Origin: Bimuria novae-zelandiae CBS 107.79
Taxonomy: Eukaryota; Ascomycota; Dothideomycetes; Pleosporales; Didymosphaeriaceae
Assembly (NCBI GenBank): GCA_010015655.1
Contig: ML976666.1
Span: forward strand, 698,092-762,091
DNA: 64,000 nucleotides
Reading direction: 5' to 3'
Part shown: positions 34,644-46,006 of the stretch, one piece after another
Numbering within the stretch: the stretch's first letter is position 1
Layout of the letters: each line of letters begins with the position of its first letter
Notes under the pieces: generated by a model
What the model was told of the DNA's origin: nothing
What the model saw: only the letters and a program-made list of their open reading frames with translations
The model's database searches: none
Position numbers and translations under genes: made by a program

Positions 34644-34804
34644 TATAATAGGCTACACCTAGTTATTACCTTAGATCTTTAACTCTTAGTTATGCAAATC
34701 CTAGATATATAAGTTTAATGTCCGAAGCTTAACTTTAGACTCTCTATTAAATTTATAAGTATTCTTTTGGCACCTTTGGCTCCTTAAGCACCCAGCCCCT
34801 TACA
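34644..34804 (+). repeat. Gypsy B 3' LTR
   Basis: 161 bp, partner of 27337-27497. The terminal TG is mutated to TA (TATAATAGG) while the 3' end CCAGCCCCTTACA is well preserved. Followed by the TSD copy ATTAG. Confidence 0.85.
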
Positions 34805-34809
34805 ATTAG

Positions 34810-35076
34810 ATTACTAGCCTTAAAAAAGCTAATAAGGTAGTAATAAAGCGTAGGTAGCGTAAGAGAAAGTAAATATAAAAGTAAAAGACCTTAATAAAGG
34901 GTGAGAAAGAGAATATACTCGCTTAAAAGGAGACTAATTAGTAGATAGAGCGTGAACAGCGTTAAGGTGGGGAGTAATTAGGCTATAGCCGCCAGGCTCT
35001 AACGCGCTGCAAGCGGTGCAGAGAGACTAGGCATAACTCACGCACGTGTAAAAAAGATACTTTAAACATTGCTTAA
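34810..35076 (+). pseudogene. M2 transposase C-terminal part
   Basis: Continuation of the M2 transposase after Gypsy B. A basic region is followed by the zinc knuckle CKRCRETRHNSRTC (C-x2-C-x4-H-x4-C, about 35005-35050) and a TAA at 35074. The same knuckle is present in M1 and M3, so it is a family feature. Confidence 0.7.
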
Positions 35077-35198
35077 TCTATTTTATTAATATCTGTATAT
35101 TATCTCTAAACTTAGTTAAGATATTTATATATAGAGGTATATAAAGTTAGTGGGGTGCGCAATCACTTATAATGCACACTCGCTTATAAAACAGGTTA

Positions 35199-35680
35199 TA
35201 TAAACTAAAAATAAAAAACAGCAACTTAGATAAAGAAGGGGGATAAAGCCTATCTACTTATGAAGAATCTTTAAACCTAAAAAAAGAAATACAAAAAAAC
35301 TAGATTATATTAAGGTTAGACAATTTTCTATTATTAAATAAATATCACTATTTAACTACCAATTAGAACTATTACTAAATGCTAAAATACACCTGGTATT
35401 CTATATAGACCGATTAGAACCTGTAGACCCTAAGACACTAGTTAAAACTACCTTCTATTACTAACCTAAGGAAGAAAAGGAATTCGAAGTTAAATAAATA
35501 CTAAAATATAAGAATTAGCTATATATATATTTTATTAAATAAAAAGGATACCCACACAGCGAAAACACTTAGAAACTAAAGGACTACTTATAAAATTATT
35601 AAAAAGAAATCTAGTAATACTAGCGTACTATGTAGCAGAAGAGAAAGGCTTTAACTAGACTATAGACTAGTTTATTACCT
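35199..35680 (+). pseudogene. Gypsy C integrase C-terminus and chromodomain
   Basis: Plus strand, in the frame continued from 25915: KVYLLMKNL (usual GDKVYLxTKNL), a PG-LYRP-like stretch, then a chromodomain-like region at 35480-35600 around ELAIYILLNKKDTHTAKT (usual QYLVKWKGYPxxENTWE). The end of the element is not defined. Frames shift between the blocks, so there may be indels. Confidence 0.5.
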
Positions 35681-36214
35681 TAGCACCTAAAGTAGCATTA
35701 GGATTAATTAATATTATTATTTAAGTAAGCTCCTTATAAGCCTCTAGGGCCTCTAACTTGTCTACTATAGATATATTATAATTAAATAACTCTTATTCCT
35801 TTAATATAACTTCTGGCACTAATCGCGCAAACGCGCTGTCTTTTCTTATGCTAGATAAGCACGTAAGAGTGCTATATAAGCAAGCTATTCTTTTACTTAA
35901 AGTTTTACCTCCTCCTTAGCCTCTAACCTTTCTAACTTTTCTAACTGGACATTTATTTTTAAATAATCTAGTAGAGAAATTATCTCCAGCTTCTACTTCT
36001 AATTATTATACTAAATATAATTTGTATACTTTAAGTATAATAATAATAATTAATAGGGCAGTTTCTTCTTAGCGTAGTATAAATAGGTAACTATAGTAAA
36101 TATATAATTTTACTTAAGATAATTAGCTTGCGACTAATGTTATTAGACAGATTAAAAAAGCGCCTTTATAGATAGTTTACTTATAAAGATACTAAGTCTA
36201 GAAAGAGGAGCTAA
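35681..36214. other. AT-rich stretch after Gypsy C, unassigned
   Basis: RIP-degraded. It could hold the lost 3' LTR of Gypsy C, but no repeat partner was seen in the window. Confidence 0.35.
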
Positions 36215-36649
36215 TGTTAAGATCTATTAAGATCTAATATAACCCGGGGTAGGGTATGGATACTTATCTATATAACTAGCTAAAATTTCTAACTTAACTA
36301 TAAATTACGTAATTAGTCACGCGACTTAGAAGTATCGGGCATTCTAGAAGTATCTTAGTATATAAGACTTTAAGACTCCTAGGACTCTTAGGATTATTAG
36401 AATTTATAGAACAAGTTATATATATAGGAACGCAATAGTAGCCTTCTACTATTATATTTAACCTGTTTACTAATTTATCGTTTAGATTTGACTTAGGCTC
36501 TTATAAATTTAATTATGCTATATATACCTTTAATACTAACGCCTATTAATACGCGCAAGCTATTAATACCCCTTACTTATATTACTAATACTCTTGCCTA
36601 AGAACTAATCCTTACCCCTTTAGGACCAGCTACCCCGAAGGGCTTAACA
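36215..36649 (+). repeat. RIP-mutated LTR, same family as 51397-51825
   Basis: Starts TGTTAAGATC and ends GGGCTTAACA. It aligns along its length with the reverse complement of 51397-51825 but with C-to-T and G-to-A changes, mostly at CpA/TpG (e.g. GGGGCATGGATACTTATC there, AGGGTATGGATACTTATC here). The flanks GCTAA and CCAGC do not match, so it is either one LTR of a larger element or a recombinant without TSD. Confidence 0.75.
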
Positions 36650-37575
36650 CCAGCATTAGCGTTAACTAGCTGGTAACTATTATTATACTTTAGTTAAGTA
36701 ATAATAGTTTCTTACTAACTTTATATAGCAAATCTTATCCTAAGTTAAAGTAAATCTAACTCGAGCAACAGCGTGCTAAGTCTATAAAACTTATTAAAAA
36801 GCCTTTAACTAAGGTAACGTATGTTAGAATAATAGCTAATAGACCTTTGGGTGTCTTTACGGTTAATTTTATACTACCCTACGTAATAATCTGAATATAG
36901 CTTGTTATTGCTTTTATAATATTATTAGCACTAGCCTTATACTCTCTTGCTTATTTGCTTATTTAGGCTAGGACTCTGTGTTAATAATATAATTATTTAA
37001 ACTAGGATTTAGTATAAGTTAGTTACTTAATAAGTTATAGCTACTAATATTAAGTATTAGATCCTTATTACGCTTATCACGTTTATCGCGCTTATTACGT
37101 TTATTATGCTTATTATTGCGTTCGCCACGCTCGTTAACCATAACGGCATTAGATACTATATATTATGCAGTATAGGTAGATAGGTTTAACGGAGGCTTAT
37201 TATTATTAATAGTAACTATAGGCTTAAAATTTAACTAAGTTACCTTTTAGTTTTATATAGCTTTCTCTACTTTTACATTTAAACTTAAATTTTTAGTAAA
37301 GGCTATTACTACTTTCTTACTAGCCTCTTTATTATTATATCCTTAAGGTTAGTTAGGAGCGTTAGGGTTTACTACTTAGTATCTTAACTATAAGTATCTT
37401 TTACTAGAAAGGTATATACCGCTTTAAGAAGGTTTATTACTTTATAGTATTATTAGCTTTATTATCTCTAGTTCTGCCGCGTATGCACTAAAGCCTGTAT
37501 TAATTAGACGTATACGCTTTAGGTATACTAAGAACTTGTAGTAGTAGTAGTATTGATTAACGTCTAGGAACATAA

Positions 37576-37771
37576 TGTTCTAGCCTCCCATGGGGCATGG
37601 AGACGCGCCGAGCAACCATTTAGGGCTCGCTAAAGTGGTGAGGGCGTTTCTTGCTATGTAGCTATTGCCATCTCTTGCAGTGGCTTGTGAGAGTCCGCCC
37701 CCCTCCGTGCGGGGGCCAAATCCTTGTCTTCTTTCCTGTAGGCTGAGGTGTCAGGTTGTATCTATTATACA
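37576..37771. repeat. Possible short solo LTR or unmutated island
   Basis: A GC-rich stretch starting TGTTCTAGCC and ending TATTATACA, flanked by CATAA (37571-37575) and TATAA (37772-37776), which differ by one C-to-T. It is 201 bp with one TSD, so it leaves the surrounding Gag frame in phase. Ends are weak matches to LTR termini and no second copy is present, so this is tentative. Confidence 0.35.
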
Positions 37772-37778
37772 TATAAAC

Positions 37779-38006
37779 TTATTCTATAGGGTTAACAAGC
37801 TCTAGTAGAAGTTGGAAATCTTTTGGCTCAAGTGCCTTCAGGTATTCCACGCCCTCCCTGGTGGTGCTTGGGGGGCACGCTGGCCGTTTCGGCCAGTAGC
37901 GGAACTTTCGAACTAATCGTGGGCAGTGTACAATGTGGTCAGGCGCCAGGTCTGCTCTGCAGACTAAGAACTTAGTAACGTAGTCCTTTACTAATAAGAC
38001 TTTCAT
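37779..38006 (-). pseudogene. Unmutated 75-codon segment of K0 (unknown)
   Basis: An open, GC-normal frame (MKVLLVKDYVTKFLVCRADL at its start, ending LLELVNPIE) in the middle of RIP-degraded Copia DNA. It continues the K0 minus-strand frame upstream, with only a TAA six codons before the Met, so the Met is not a true start. CRADLAPDHIVHC has Cys/His spacing reminiscent of a zinc-binding motif, but I cannot assign a family. Confidence 0.4.
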
Positions 38007-38389
38007 ACTAAGCCTCTCCTTTTAAATTAGGTCTTGCAGACCTACTATTTTATATTTAGGGTTAATTATTTTATAGGCGACTAAAAAGTCCTTTTATGTA
38101 TAGGTATTTTTAGTCTCTAAAAACTTAATAGCCTTATACTAGCTAGTAATCTTAATTTAATATTAAAGCTACTCTTTAATCTTTCTGCTCTTTAGCAGTG
38201 TCTAAAAATCCTTATATTTTATAATTAAATTATAATAACACGTTGTATTTAATAATATAAAATATTACTTAAGGGTTATAAGTTATTAGTGCGGCGTATC
38301 CTTATTCTTAATTAAGGATATATAATACGCTACTATTATCTTATTAATTTTAAATTTAAAGTTTACTAGAGCTTTAAGATAATACTAAT

Positions 38390-38589
38390 TGTTGGTAGGC
38401 CTTTGTACGATCGTACGGGTGATAACAGTAACGAATGTCTTGTATATTGCTATTGGTATATTCTATCTACGAACGTGGGTGCTACGAAGGTATACATGGG
38501 CTTGGTGCGAGTCGGACCGAAGTAGGATCGAGGCGGTACGTTGGGTAGCATTAAGCAGCCTTAGGCAATAGGATATGTGTATACTAACA
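38390..38589 (-). repeat. K1 3' LTR (left)
   Basis: 200 bp, beginning TGTTGGTAGGCC and ending TACTAACA. About a dozen transition differences from the right LTR. The short open frame at 38389-38571 lies within it and is not a gene. Confidence 0.9.
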
Positions 38590-38748
38590 CTAGTAACCTT
38601 TTATTATCGTAGCATACTATTCCGTAGGTCGCTGCATAGATTCTTTTACTCGTATTAATAGCATGTTGCTGTTAATAAATTATTTAAGTGCGCGATTTAG
38701 CGTGGCTTTCGTAAGTACGTCCGCAGGGTTATTTTTACTATTAATCTA

Positions 38749-39000
38749 TTAGATCTCCGCGATTTTACGGCGCTCGTACGACTGGCGGAGTGCCATAATG
38801 TTGATTATTAGGCGCTTCTTATTCGTGGTGCCAAGTTTGACGAGGCACTCATACAGTGAGTATAAGTCTATACATACAATAAGTGGGATTGACGGTAGAC
38901 CTAGGCGTTCTATAATTATCTTAAGTATTGTTAAGATAGCGATAGCAATGTTAACACCGCTAACTATACTATATGTCTCTAATGCTAGGACGCTTTTAGT
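38749..39000 (-). pseudogene. K1 Copia RNase H, C-terminal part
   Basis: Minus-strand frame with LYSLYECLVKLGTTNKK, then RLIINIMALRQSYERRKIAEI, a typical Copia RNase H C-terminus (usual form SLYDCLVKLGTTxEKRLMIDIMALRQSYERRE). It is open for over 80 codons, so this segment escaped stop-forming RIP. It is interrupted at 39001 by hAT-2 and continues after 42032. A Pro/Asn-rich NPADxxTK tail is expected next, around 38700. Confidence 0.8.
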
Positions 39001-42000
39001 CAGAGCTGGCAACAAGCAAGTCGACTTAATAACTTAACTTAATTAACTTAATTGTAGCAAGTTAATTAAGTTAATTAGGGAGGCAAAAGTTATCAAGTTA
39101 ATTAAGCAAATTATGCCTGTTTAATTGACTTAATTAGCAGACTTAATAGGCCGCAATATAGGGGTAACTATAGGTTATAGGCGTTAGGGGGATCCTGCGC
39201 GAGTGGGCGTTGGGGGGATTCTACGCGGGTAAATTTTAACTTAAGGCATATTAGACTTACTAGCGTTAGAGCCTAGCGCTGCCTAATATAGTATAGCGCC
39301 GATTGTCTAATATCTCCACCACCTTAATCTACCTCCTACCCTCCACCAACGCCCTCCTCTATTAATATAGCGTCGCCTAACCGCTTAGAGGGCATAAACT
39401 GCAACCTCTCTTAAGTTTTTAGCTAGCGGCTTAAAAGCGAGGCGTTACAAACCCTCCCTAAAAATAGCGGCACTAATATGGCTACTAACGCGCCGTTAGA
39501 GCTAGACGCTAATAAGAGCTCTATAGGCAACGCGCAATTAGCTACTAATAATAATATTAAAGATAATAATAACGATTACGACGGTATTAATTAGCAACGC
39601 TTGCTAGGTTATTATAAGCCATCTCTCGCCCTAAAGCGCAGTCAAAAGAGCTAGGTTTAGCAATATAGGTATTGCCTTTAGCACCATAAACAACACCGCC
39701 TGTATTAGCTCTGCTATTATTACCACCTCTATAAGTAACTAGATAGGTTCTACCAGGCTAATTAATTAACGACGTTAATTACGCGCTATCTCGCAGAGCG
39801 TAAAGCTAGGCACCACGTTAATAAGGGTGGCTAAAAGTCTACCTCTCGCACGACGATAATAATATCGTCCTTTTAATTATCCCTACTCGCCTATATCTAC
39901 TATAAAGGCCTTATAGTATCTTAAGGCATTACTAACCTTATCGCGTTAAGCTTCTCGCGCACGAGTTTCCTATAATTAGTACTTAATTAGGTAGTAACAG
40001 ATAATTAGGCGCTCTTAGTAATCGAGGGCGTAGCTTTTTACCACATGTTACGATAGGCCAACCTATTAGCTAAGGCAGAGATATAGAGATCTCATAACAC
40101 CTTGCAAGCCTATATAATTGCAGAGTACAAGTCTTATATACCCGCCGTTATTAATTATCTATAAGACGCGCGATCGGCCATTTATATCTTCTTTAATAAT
40201 TAAACGTTAACGGGCGGTAAACAGGCGCTAACAGGTATCTACGTCTACTATCTTAATAGTAACGGCAACCCTCGCGATTACGTATTAGGCCTACTATCGC
40301 TAATAGGCTAATATACAGGCGCCAATATTGCCGCTATTATTAACGCTACGCTTAAAAGCTTTAAGATATCCGCCTATAGCTTAGGTTACTTTATCCTTAA
40401 TAATACTACTAATAATAACGCTATAATTAACGCCCTAGCTATTAAATATAACTTTAACGCCCGCTATCGGCGTCTACGTTACGCCTACTATATAATTAAC
40501 CTTACGGCCTAATAAATTATCTTTAGCAAAGATTGTAACGCCTTTAATAACGCGGATAAGTATCTTAACGACGAGACAGCGTTTCTCGAGGAGTGGCGAT
40601 AGGCTAGCCTATTAGGCGTACTTATTAACGTTATTGCCTCTATCTGCACCCCTTAAGCTCGCCAGCTTCTTAAACAGTATTAGGTAACCCACAACGCCTA
40701 ATTAGGTGGTAATAATAAGCTAAAGACGTTAGAGATCGTTAAGCTAGTAAAGATAAGATAAAACTCTTATTATAACTATTTTACGCGCGCGCTTAAGCTC
40801 CACGCACCCCTTAATAATTATATTAACTATAAGCTTATTAAGTATTATCGCCACGGCACCCGATAACGCAATAATATACCTAATATTAAGCAACGTTAGT
40901 TTATTAAAGAAGATAGCCTTACTGCTAAGGACTAAGTAATAATTATAGAGTACTAAAGGATCCTACAACCATTTAAAGAAGCTACTATTTATATAGAGGG
41001 CAAGGGCGTGGCTGGCACGTTAGGTGCAATATAGGAGGTCCTCCCTACGCTCTTATAGCTTGCCACTACCCTTAACAAGATACTTTTTTAATATAATAAC
41101 GTTAACTTTAACGACGTTAATGCCCCGGAGGACTACATAAAAGCCACCTATAATATATCTTACACGAAGATCCTTAAGTACCTACGCAAGCTAAAGGACG
41201 CCCTAGTATATTACGTGGCTTACTATCTCCACCCATACACAAAAGGCCTTATAGATAAGATATAGGCTGTACCGCTTAATTACGACAAGGATCTCTATAA
41301 GGGGTATCACACCTATAAAGGCTGGCTAGATAATTGCCACGTTGGCTTTTAACGCTTGTAGTTAGAGTTTAAAGATGCCATATCTCCCATTAGTACGCTA
41401 GAGCCTCCACCAAAGAAGGCACGTACTAGGCCATCTAGTAGCTAGTTAGACTTTATAAAAGCTACCCTATAAGGTAACAACGCCCGCCCAGTCCTCCGCC
41501 GTAATAAGTTCGAGCAGTAGATAATTAAACCACCTATACTAAAAGACTTCCTATTTACGCGCAACCCGCTACTCTATTAAATAAGTAAGACTAATAAGTA
41601 TCCCGTCTTATCGCGCTTTACTCTTAATATCCTTAGTATCCCCGCCGCTGCTACCGATTGTGAGAGGACCTTCTTAGAGTTAGATAATTTATTAGAGACA
41701 AGACAATTATGTATAAAGGTGGATCTTCTATCTGCGCTATAATTACTACGCAGCTAAAAGCGCCTTGGCTTAAAGCCTACAATAATAGTAAATAATTAAC
41801 GTACTAACGCTATTACCCCTAATAAGCTAAAGACTATCTACGAGATCTACGGCGGTTAATTACCCTTAATTAGCTTAGCAAAGTTATTAATTAAGTCAAT
41901 TAAGTTAACAAATCGAGCCTGATTTACGCCATTAAGTCAATTAAGTTAAGCAAAAGCCACCATATCGGTTAATTAATTAAGTAATTCACCTTAACTTAAT

Positions 42001-42023
42001 TAACTTGCTTATTGCCAGCTCTG
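39001..42023 (+). mobile_element. hAT-2: hAT transposon in K1 RNase H
   Basis: Terminal inverted repeats CAGAGCTGGCAACAAGCAAG and its near-perfect partner, followed by AT-rich subterminal repeats of TTAATTAAGTTAA (39020-39140, 41880-42010). The 8-bp target duplication is CTTTTAGT (38993-39000) versus CTTCTAGT (42024-42031), one C-to-T apart. 3023 bp. 8-bp TSD and CAGAG ends identify hAT. The transposase is on the plus strand. Confidence 0.9.
39450..41860 (+). pseudogene. hAT transposase (hAT-2), degraded
   Basis: The C-terminal dimerisation domain is clear at 41610-41790: FTLNILSIPAAATDCERTFL followed by LDNLLETRQL and KVDLLSAL, where fungal hATs have SIPAMSxxCERxFSxxGxLxxxRR. Upstream (40000-41600) the frame includes LTTLNKILFX-like and EDYIKATYNISYTKILKYL with frequent TAG/TAA. 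The N-terminal BED region lies at about 39450-39800 by position (unresolved). GC content is higher than hAT-1, so it is a younger insertion. Confidence 0.7.
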
Positions 42024-42039
42024 CTTCTAGTAACGCGTT

Positions 42040-44153
42040 TGCATTTAGTTAAACTCTAATAGGTTATGTTACTACGTATATCGAACGTATTATCTTGTCT
42101 ACTAGACTTATTAACAAGGACAAGTAGGTACCCTAGCTATAAGCTAAGGTCTTAGTTATTTGCGAAAGAACCGTCTGTAAATACTATTAATTTAGCTATA
42201 GCAAGATTAAGGGAAATATACTATAATCCTCGCTGCAAGTTCTTAGCTTGCTACTTTAGTTAGTGGTTAAGTTTCTTATAGTCCGTGTCCGCAGGTTACT
42301 ATATTTGCGTAGCTATAAAAAGGTTAAAAGATACTTTAGGTTAGTAGATAAAAGTAATATACGCGCCGCGCGCGCGCTACTCTATATATCTCTATACTTA
42401 GTCTACTACCTTTAAATTAATAGTATTAATCTTAGCTCCTTGCCCCTTTTGCGTTAGTTAAATAGCGTCTCTACGCAACGTAAGGGTGTATTTATTAAAC
42501 TTTAGTAGTACCTCTTTAGATAGTCTCTCCTTTAGCTTAGCTTAAAAGTTGGCTTTCTAGAGCGCGGCGTCCTTTACGCTAGAGAATATAGGTATTATAA
42601 TCGCGAGCGTATTGTCTATTTATAGACTTACTATATTAAACGTTTCTAGTTCTCCGTTCGTGATTAAGAGGCATGGATTATACGTAGATATAGCCATGTC
42701 GAGCTCTTTGCAGTAGTGTCCTTAGTACGTAGTAAACTAGTAAACTCCTACCTCTACGATTTTATATAGTAGCTTAATCACGCGAATAATTATACCCTTA
42801 GGATACTTTATTATAAGCTCCTTAGGCAGGTGCGCTAAAATCGTGCGAAATAGCTTAGTTTATGCCTATAGGTATGCCTGTGTAATATCGCGTAGTTCCA
42901 TAGACATGCCTTTAGTAAGTAATGCGGGTGCCAGGGCCAGTATTAAGCGCTAACTAGCTCGTTAGATAGTTAGCGACTACGTTAGGATTTCGTGTTTGCC
43001 CTTATTATTATAGCCTTAAATAACGAGTCGTGATTTCTCGTACGGGACTATAGTCTTACCTTTAACTTCGTAAACTATACGCGACTTAAAGATATAATGC
43101 CTGTTATATATAGTTAGGTTAAATAGCTTAAAACTAAACACTCTATAGCTAATAAGGTTATTAATCTCTTTTTAGTTAGATGCTTTAAAAGGGGCGCCTA
43201 GGGTGTTAATCACGCTATTATTACGTAGCTTAATAGCTAGGGCGTAATCGTCCTCCTCCTTCCTCGTCAGGTATTACACTATACGCTTATTCTTAAATTC
43301 AGACAAGTGGCCCCGCTTACGTGGCTAGGTTGGCTATATAGCTGCTAGCGGCTACTATTTAGCAGTAATTAGTTCTTCCTCTTTGTTTATAGCTAGAATC
43401 ACGTCTATAGTCGTGTCTTAGTAGTAAGGTTTTACAACTATAGATCGGAACGTTATTAGGCTATTAACTATATCTATAGTAATATCGTAATCCTTTATAT
43501 TAATAACCTTATACGGCCCTTGCTATCCATTCTTCTCACGCTATACTATTACCTTATTTTATAGAGGTAGTAAGAGTAACTTATCTATATTTAGCCTATT
43601 CCTAGTGTTAAGTGCGTTGCTTACTACACGTTTTACTACGGCCCTCCGCAGCGCCTTTATCGCTTTCTGGATTACTTTAGCGCGATATATTATTAATAGT
43701 AATAGTGGCAAGTCCATGGATACCTAAGGGTATGCGCCGAAGACAAGCAGCGTGGGTATAAGTCTATTTAGGCTAGCGGTGTTGTTAATAGCCTTAACTA
43801 CTATTTATAGCACTGCGACGTCGCTAGTGCTAGAGTCGAGCTCTGCCCTTATAATCTTGTACGCGCGTCTAAGAGGTGCATAGTACCTTTCTACCTTACT
43901 AATAGACTAGTAAGCCTCTACTAGCACCTATTTATAGGTAATTCCTATAATCTTTGCCTTAGATCTAAACTTAATAAATGCGAAGTTAGTACCTGCGTCG
44001 TGGGTAATAATATCTAGCAGCCCTTAATACGTATTAATCTATAGTAAACGGATTGCCTCCTAGGTGTCTTTTGCACTCATAGATCGTAGAAATCGAGCGC
44101 CATTAAAGGTCGTAGCTAAATTAATCACGTAAAGCACTAGCTTCCCACTTAGG
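42040..44153 (-). pseudogene. K1 Copia RT and RNase H N-part
   Basis: Minus-strand K1 pol between the hAT-2 and M3 insertions. By position it holds RT (42500-44150) and the beginning of RNase H (42040-42500). Individual motifs are blurred by RIP and I could not read the catalytic YVDD with certainty. Confidence 0.55.
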
Positions 44154-44155
44154 TA

Positions 44156-46004
44156 ACATGTTTAATAAGCGAGTCGCGAATATAAGCGAGTCGCGAGCCC
44201 CACCAACTTTCTGCGCCTCTATAGACGTATATCTTAACCATATTAAGAGTTGGTATAGAGATATCTATATAATAGATTAAGTAGTATCTAAAGTATCTTT
44301 TTTGCACGTGCGTGAGTTATGCCTAGTCTCTCTGCACCTCTTGCAGCGCGCCAAAGCCTGGCGGCTATAGCCTAATCGCTCTCCTGTTTGACGCTCTTTA
44401 TAAGTAATCTGCTAATTAACTTCCCTTTAAGCGAGTATATCCTCTCCAGCTCCCTTTATTAAGACCCCACGTTACTATATATGCTTTTTTTTACGCTGTT
44501 TACGCGCTAATGCTACCTTATTAGCTCTCTTAAAATTAGTAATCTAATTACGTATTAGCTTAGCTAAGAGTATTATTACTTTAGCGCCCTTCTTAAGCTA
44601 GTTAATTACCTTAATAATTAAAGCTAATAATAAGCTCTTATGCCGTCGCACGCGATCTCGTATTAACGTTAATTAAGCCTTAAGCTCACGTACGTTACTT
44701 AGCGTACGAGCCTCCTAGAGAGCCTCTAGTAAAGTAGCTAGAGTAGGTGTACGTAGCTGCACGTTAAGCTTTAACAGTATAACGTCTAGTTAGAGAGGCA
44801 CAAGGCCTGCGCCTCGAAAGGCTAAGCAGATATTAGTTAAGGTAAATAATTAATTAAATACTGTCTTAAAGGCTAGCAAGAACTCGAGCTTAGTAATATA
44901 GTTAATATAGTAGTAAATTAGGCTCTTAACCTTACGGCTGTACGTGCGCTTTAACGGCGAGAAGTAGCTAATATTAAGTAGCTATAGTAAGTAAGATAAG
45001 TAAGGTAGCATATAGAGCGTATAGATATTATTCTCCTTACAGAGCTCTTAAAACTTAAGAAAGTAGTGGCTTTTATAGCTATTAAGGACAAGTAGGCGGC
45101 GCGCACTAACAACGCAAGTCTTTATATAAGCGTTAAATTGCTTTAGCTACTCTACTCCTAGTTTATTATTTATTTAGCTATTATTGCTTACTGCGATCGC
45201 CTAGTCGCGTGGGATGTCCTCCTTATACCAGGCAGATAGGTGATACTGGCCAGCGAAGATGAGGAATGGCGGGACTAACTAGCTAGTAGCGTTGATAGTA
45301 GCAATCGCCGTTACCTATTTATGGTTGCCAGGCTAGATAGTCTTTGGCCGACCTCTCCTCTCTAACCCTGTTATAACGAGCTAAGTCATAATCTTGCCTA
45401 TTATAAAGCTAGCCTTGTTAAAGTTATAGACATTATTATTGTAAATGCTATACTTGGCCTTTATCTTCTCTACAAGCTTAAACTAGCTTTTAATTAATAT
45501 AGGATCCTTACATAGAGCTCTTTACCTATTATACGCTTAATTAAAACGCGTCGTAAGACTATTTATACGCTTAATAAAGTTATATAGCTAATAGATACTA
45601 ACCTAACTAGCGCCGTGCGTAGCTAGTAGCTTATTAGTTATATTATATATAGCTACGTACGTAGGCGCAAATCCACGTGTATCTAAGTTAAGTATATGTC
45701 TAATAATCACCTCCTCCTCTTACTAGGTAAGCTTCTTTAAGTTAGGCTAGTAATTACGTTATAAAGGCTTTTTAGCGCGTTAGTCGCGTAGCGTCGCTTT
45801 AGGAATATTATAGATAACTATAGCACGATTAATAGCTAGAATTTATAATTTATTAATAGCTAAGATTACAAGCTAAACGTCTGCTTCGTTTAAGGGCATT
45901 TAAGAGGTAGTAGGTAGAGAAATAGTAGTTATAAGTTAGAAAGGTGTAGAAAGTTAGTGGGGCTCGCGACTCGCTTATATTCGCGACTCGCTTATTAAAC
46001 ATGT
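44156..46004 (-). mobile_element. M3: pogo-like transposon, same family as M1
   Basis: 1849 bp with about 55-bp TIRs starting ACATGTTTAATAAGCGAG. TA lies at both ends (44154-44155, 46005-46006). Same length and layout as M1, differing by transitions where compared. Its right-hand TA is also the left-hand TA of M4, so M3 inserted into M4's target duplication. Confidence 0.9.
44277..45899 (-). pseudogene. Pogo-family transposase (M3)
   Basis: 540 codons from ATG 45899 to TAA at 44277, the same length as in M1, with no visible indel. It retains the C-terminal zinc knuckle C-x2-C-x4-H-x4-C (about 44310-44355). Multiple TAA/TAG at Gln/Trp positions and more transitions than M1. Non-functional. 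Confidence 0.8.
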
Positions 46005-46006
46005 TA

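Larger units (their letters stand above)
27337..34804 (+). mobile_element. Gypsy B: complete Ty3/Gypsy chromovirus inside M2
   Basis: 161-bp direct LTRs (27337-27497, 34644-34804) and a TSD of ATCAG (27332-27336) and ATTAG (34805-34809), differing by one C-to-T. Plus-strand pol is recognisable with RT at 29790-30250, RNase H, integrase and a chromodomain at 32400-32700. Total 7468 bp. About 1.9 kb between the chromodomain and the 3' LTR is unexplained by gag-pol (see 33090-34160). Confidence 0.88.
25918..35196 (+). mobile_element. M2: pogo-like transposon, split by Gypsy B
   Basis: The ends are ACGTGTTTTATACGCGAGTG at 25918 and, reversed, ACCTGTTTTATAAGCGAGTG at 35196, diverged from the M1/M3 termini but with the same layout. 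TA flanks both sides (25916-25917 and 35197-35198). Without Gypsy B (7468 bp plus 5) the element is about 1.8 kb, close to M1. Transposase is on the plus strand. Target: the Gypsy C integrase. Confidence 0.85.
9961..35680 (+). mobile_element. Gypsy C: Ty3/Gypsy chromovirus remnant, split by nested insertions
   Basis: Three collinear plus-strand pieces form one element: RT end/RNase H (9961-10832), integrase (25102-25917) and a chromodomain tail (35197-35680). They are separated by Gypsy A (TSD AATAA) and by pogo element M2 (TA target). Removing the insertions gives the normal pol order RT-RNaseH-IN-chromodomain. The 5' part (Gag, protease, most of RT) and both LTRs are not visible. It is the oldest layer of this nest and the most heavily mutated. 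Confidence 0.7.
36650..38389 (-). pseudogene. Copia remnant K0, gag to pre-integrase region
   Basis: Minus-strand remnant of the same Copia family as K00. Its first part lies right of K1 (51330-50982), and joining across K1 gives continuous Gag: LKALVNFKFKINKII and ISLIKNKDT here match the degraded part of K00 at 250-150. Further left (37500-36700) are a hydrophilic basic run (KRNKRDKRDKRNK) and a possible pre-integrase block (RHPKVY). Mostly RIP-degraded, except the GC-rich island 37576-38030. Truncated on the left by the LTR at 36215-36649. Confidence 0.55.

Noticed and set aside
37779..38006. Non-LTR (LINE) zinc-ribbon protein end
   Set aside because: CRADLAPDHIVHC only loosely resembles the CCHC of LINE proteins (spacing is off), and the frame continues from a Copia gag.
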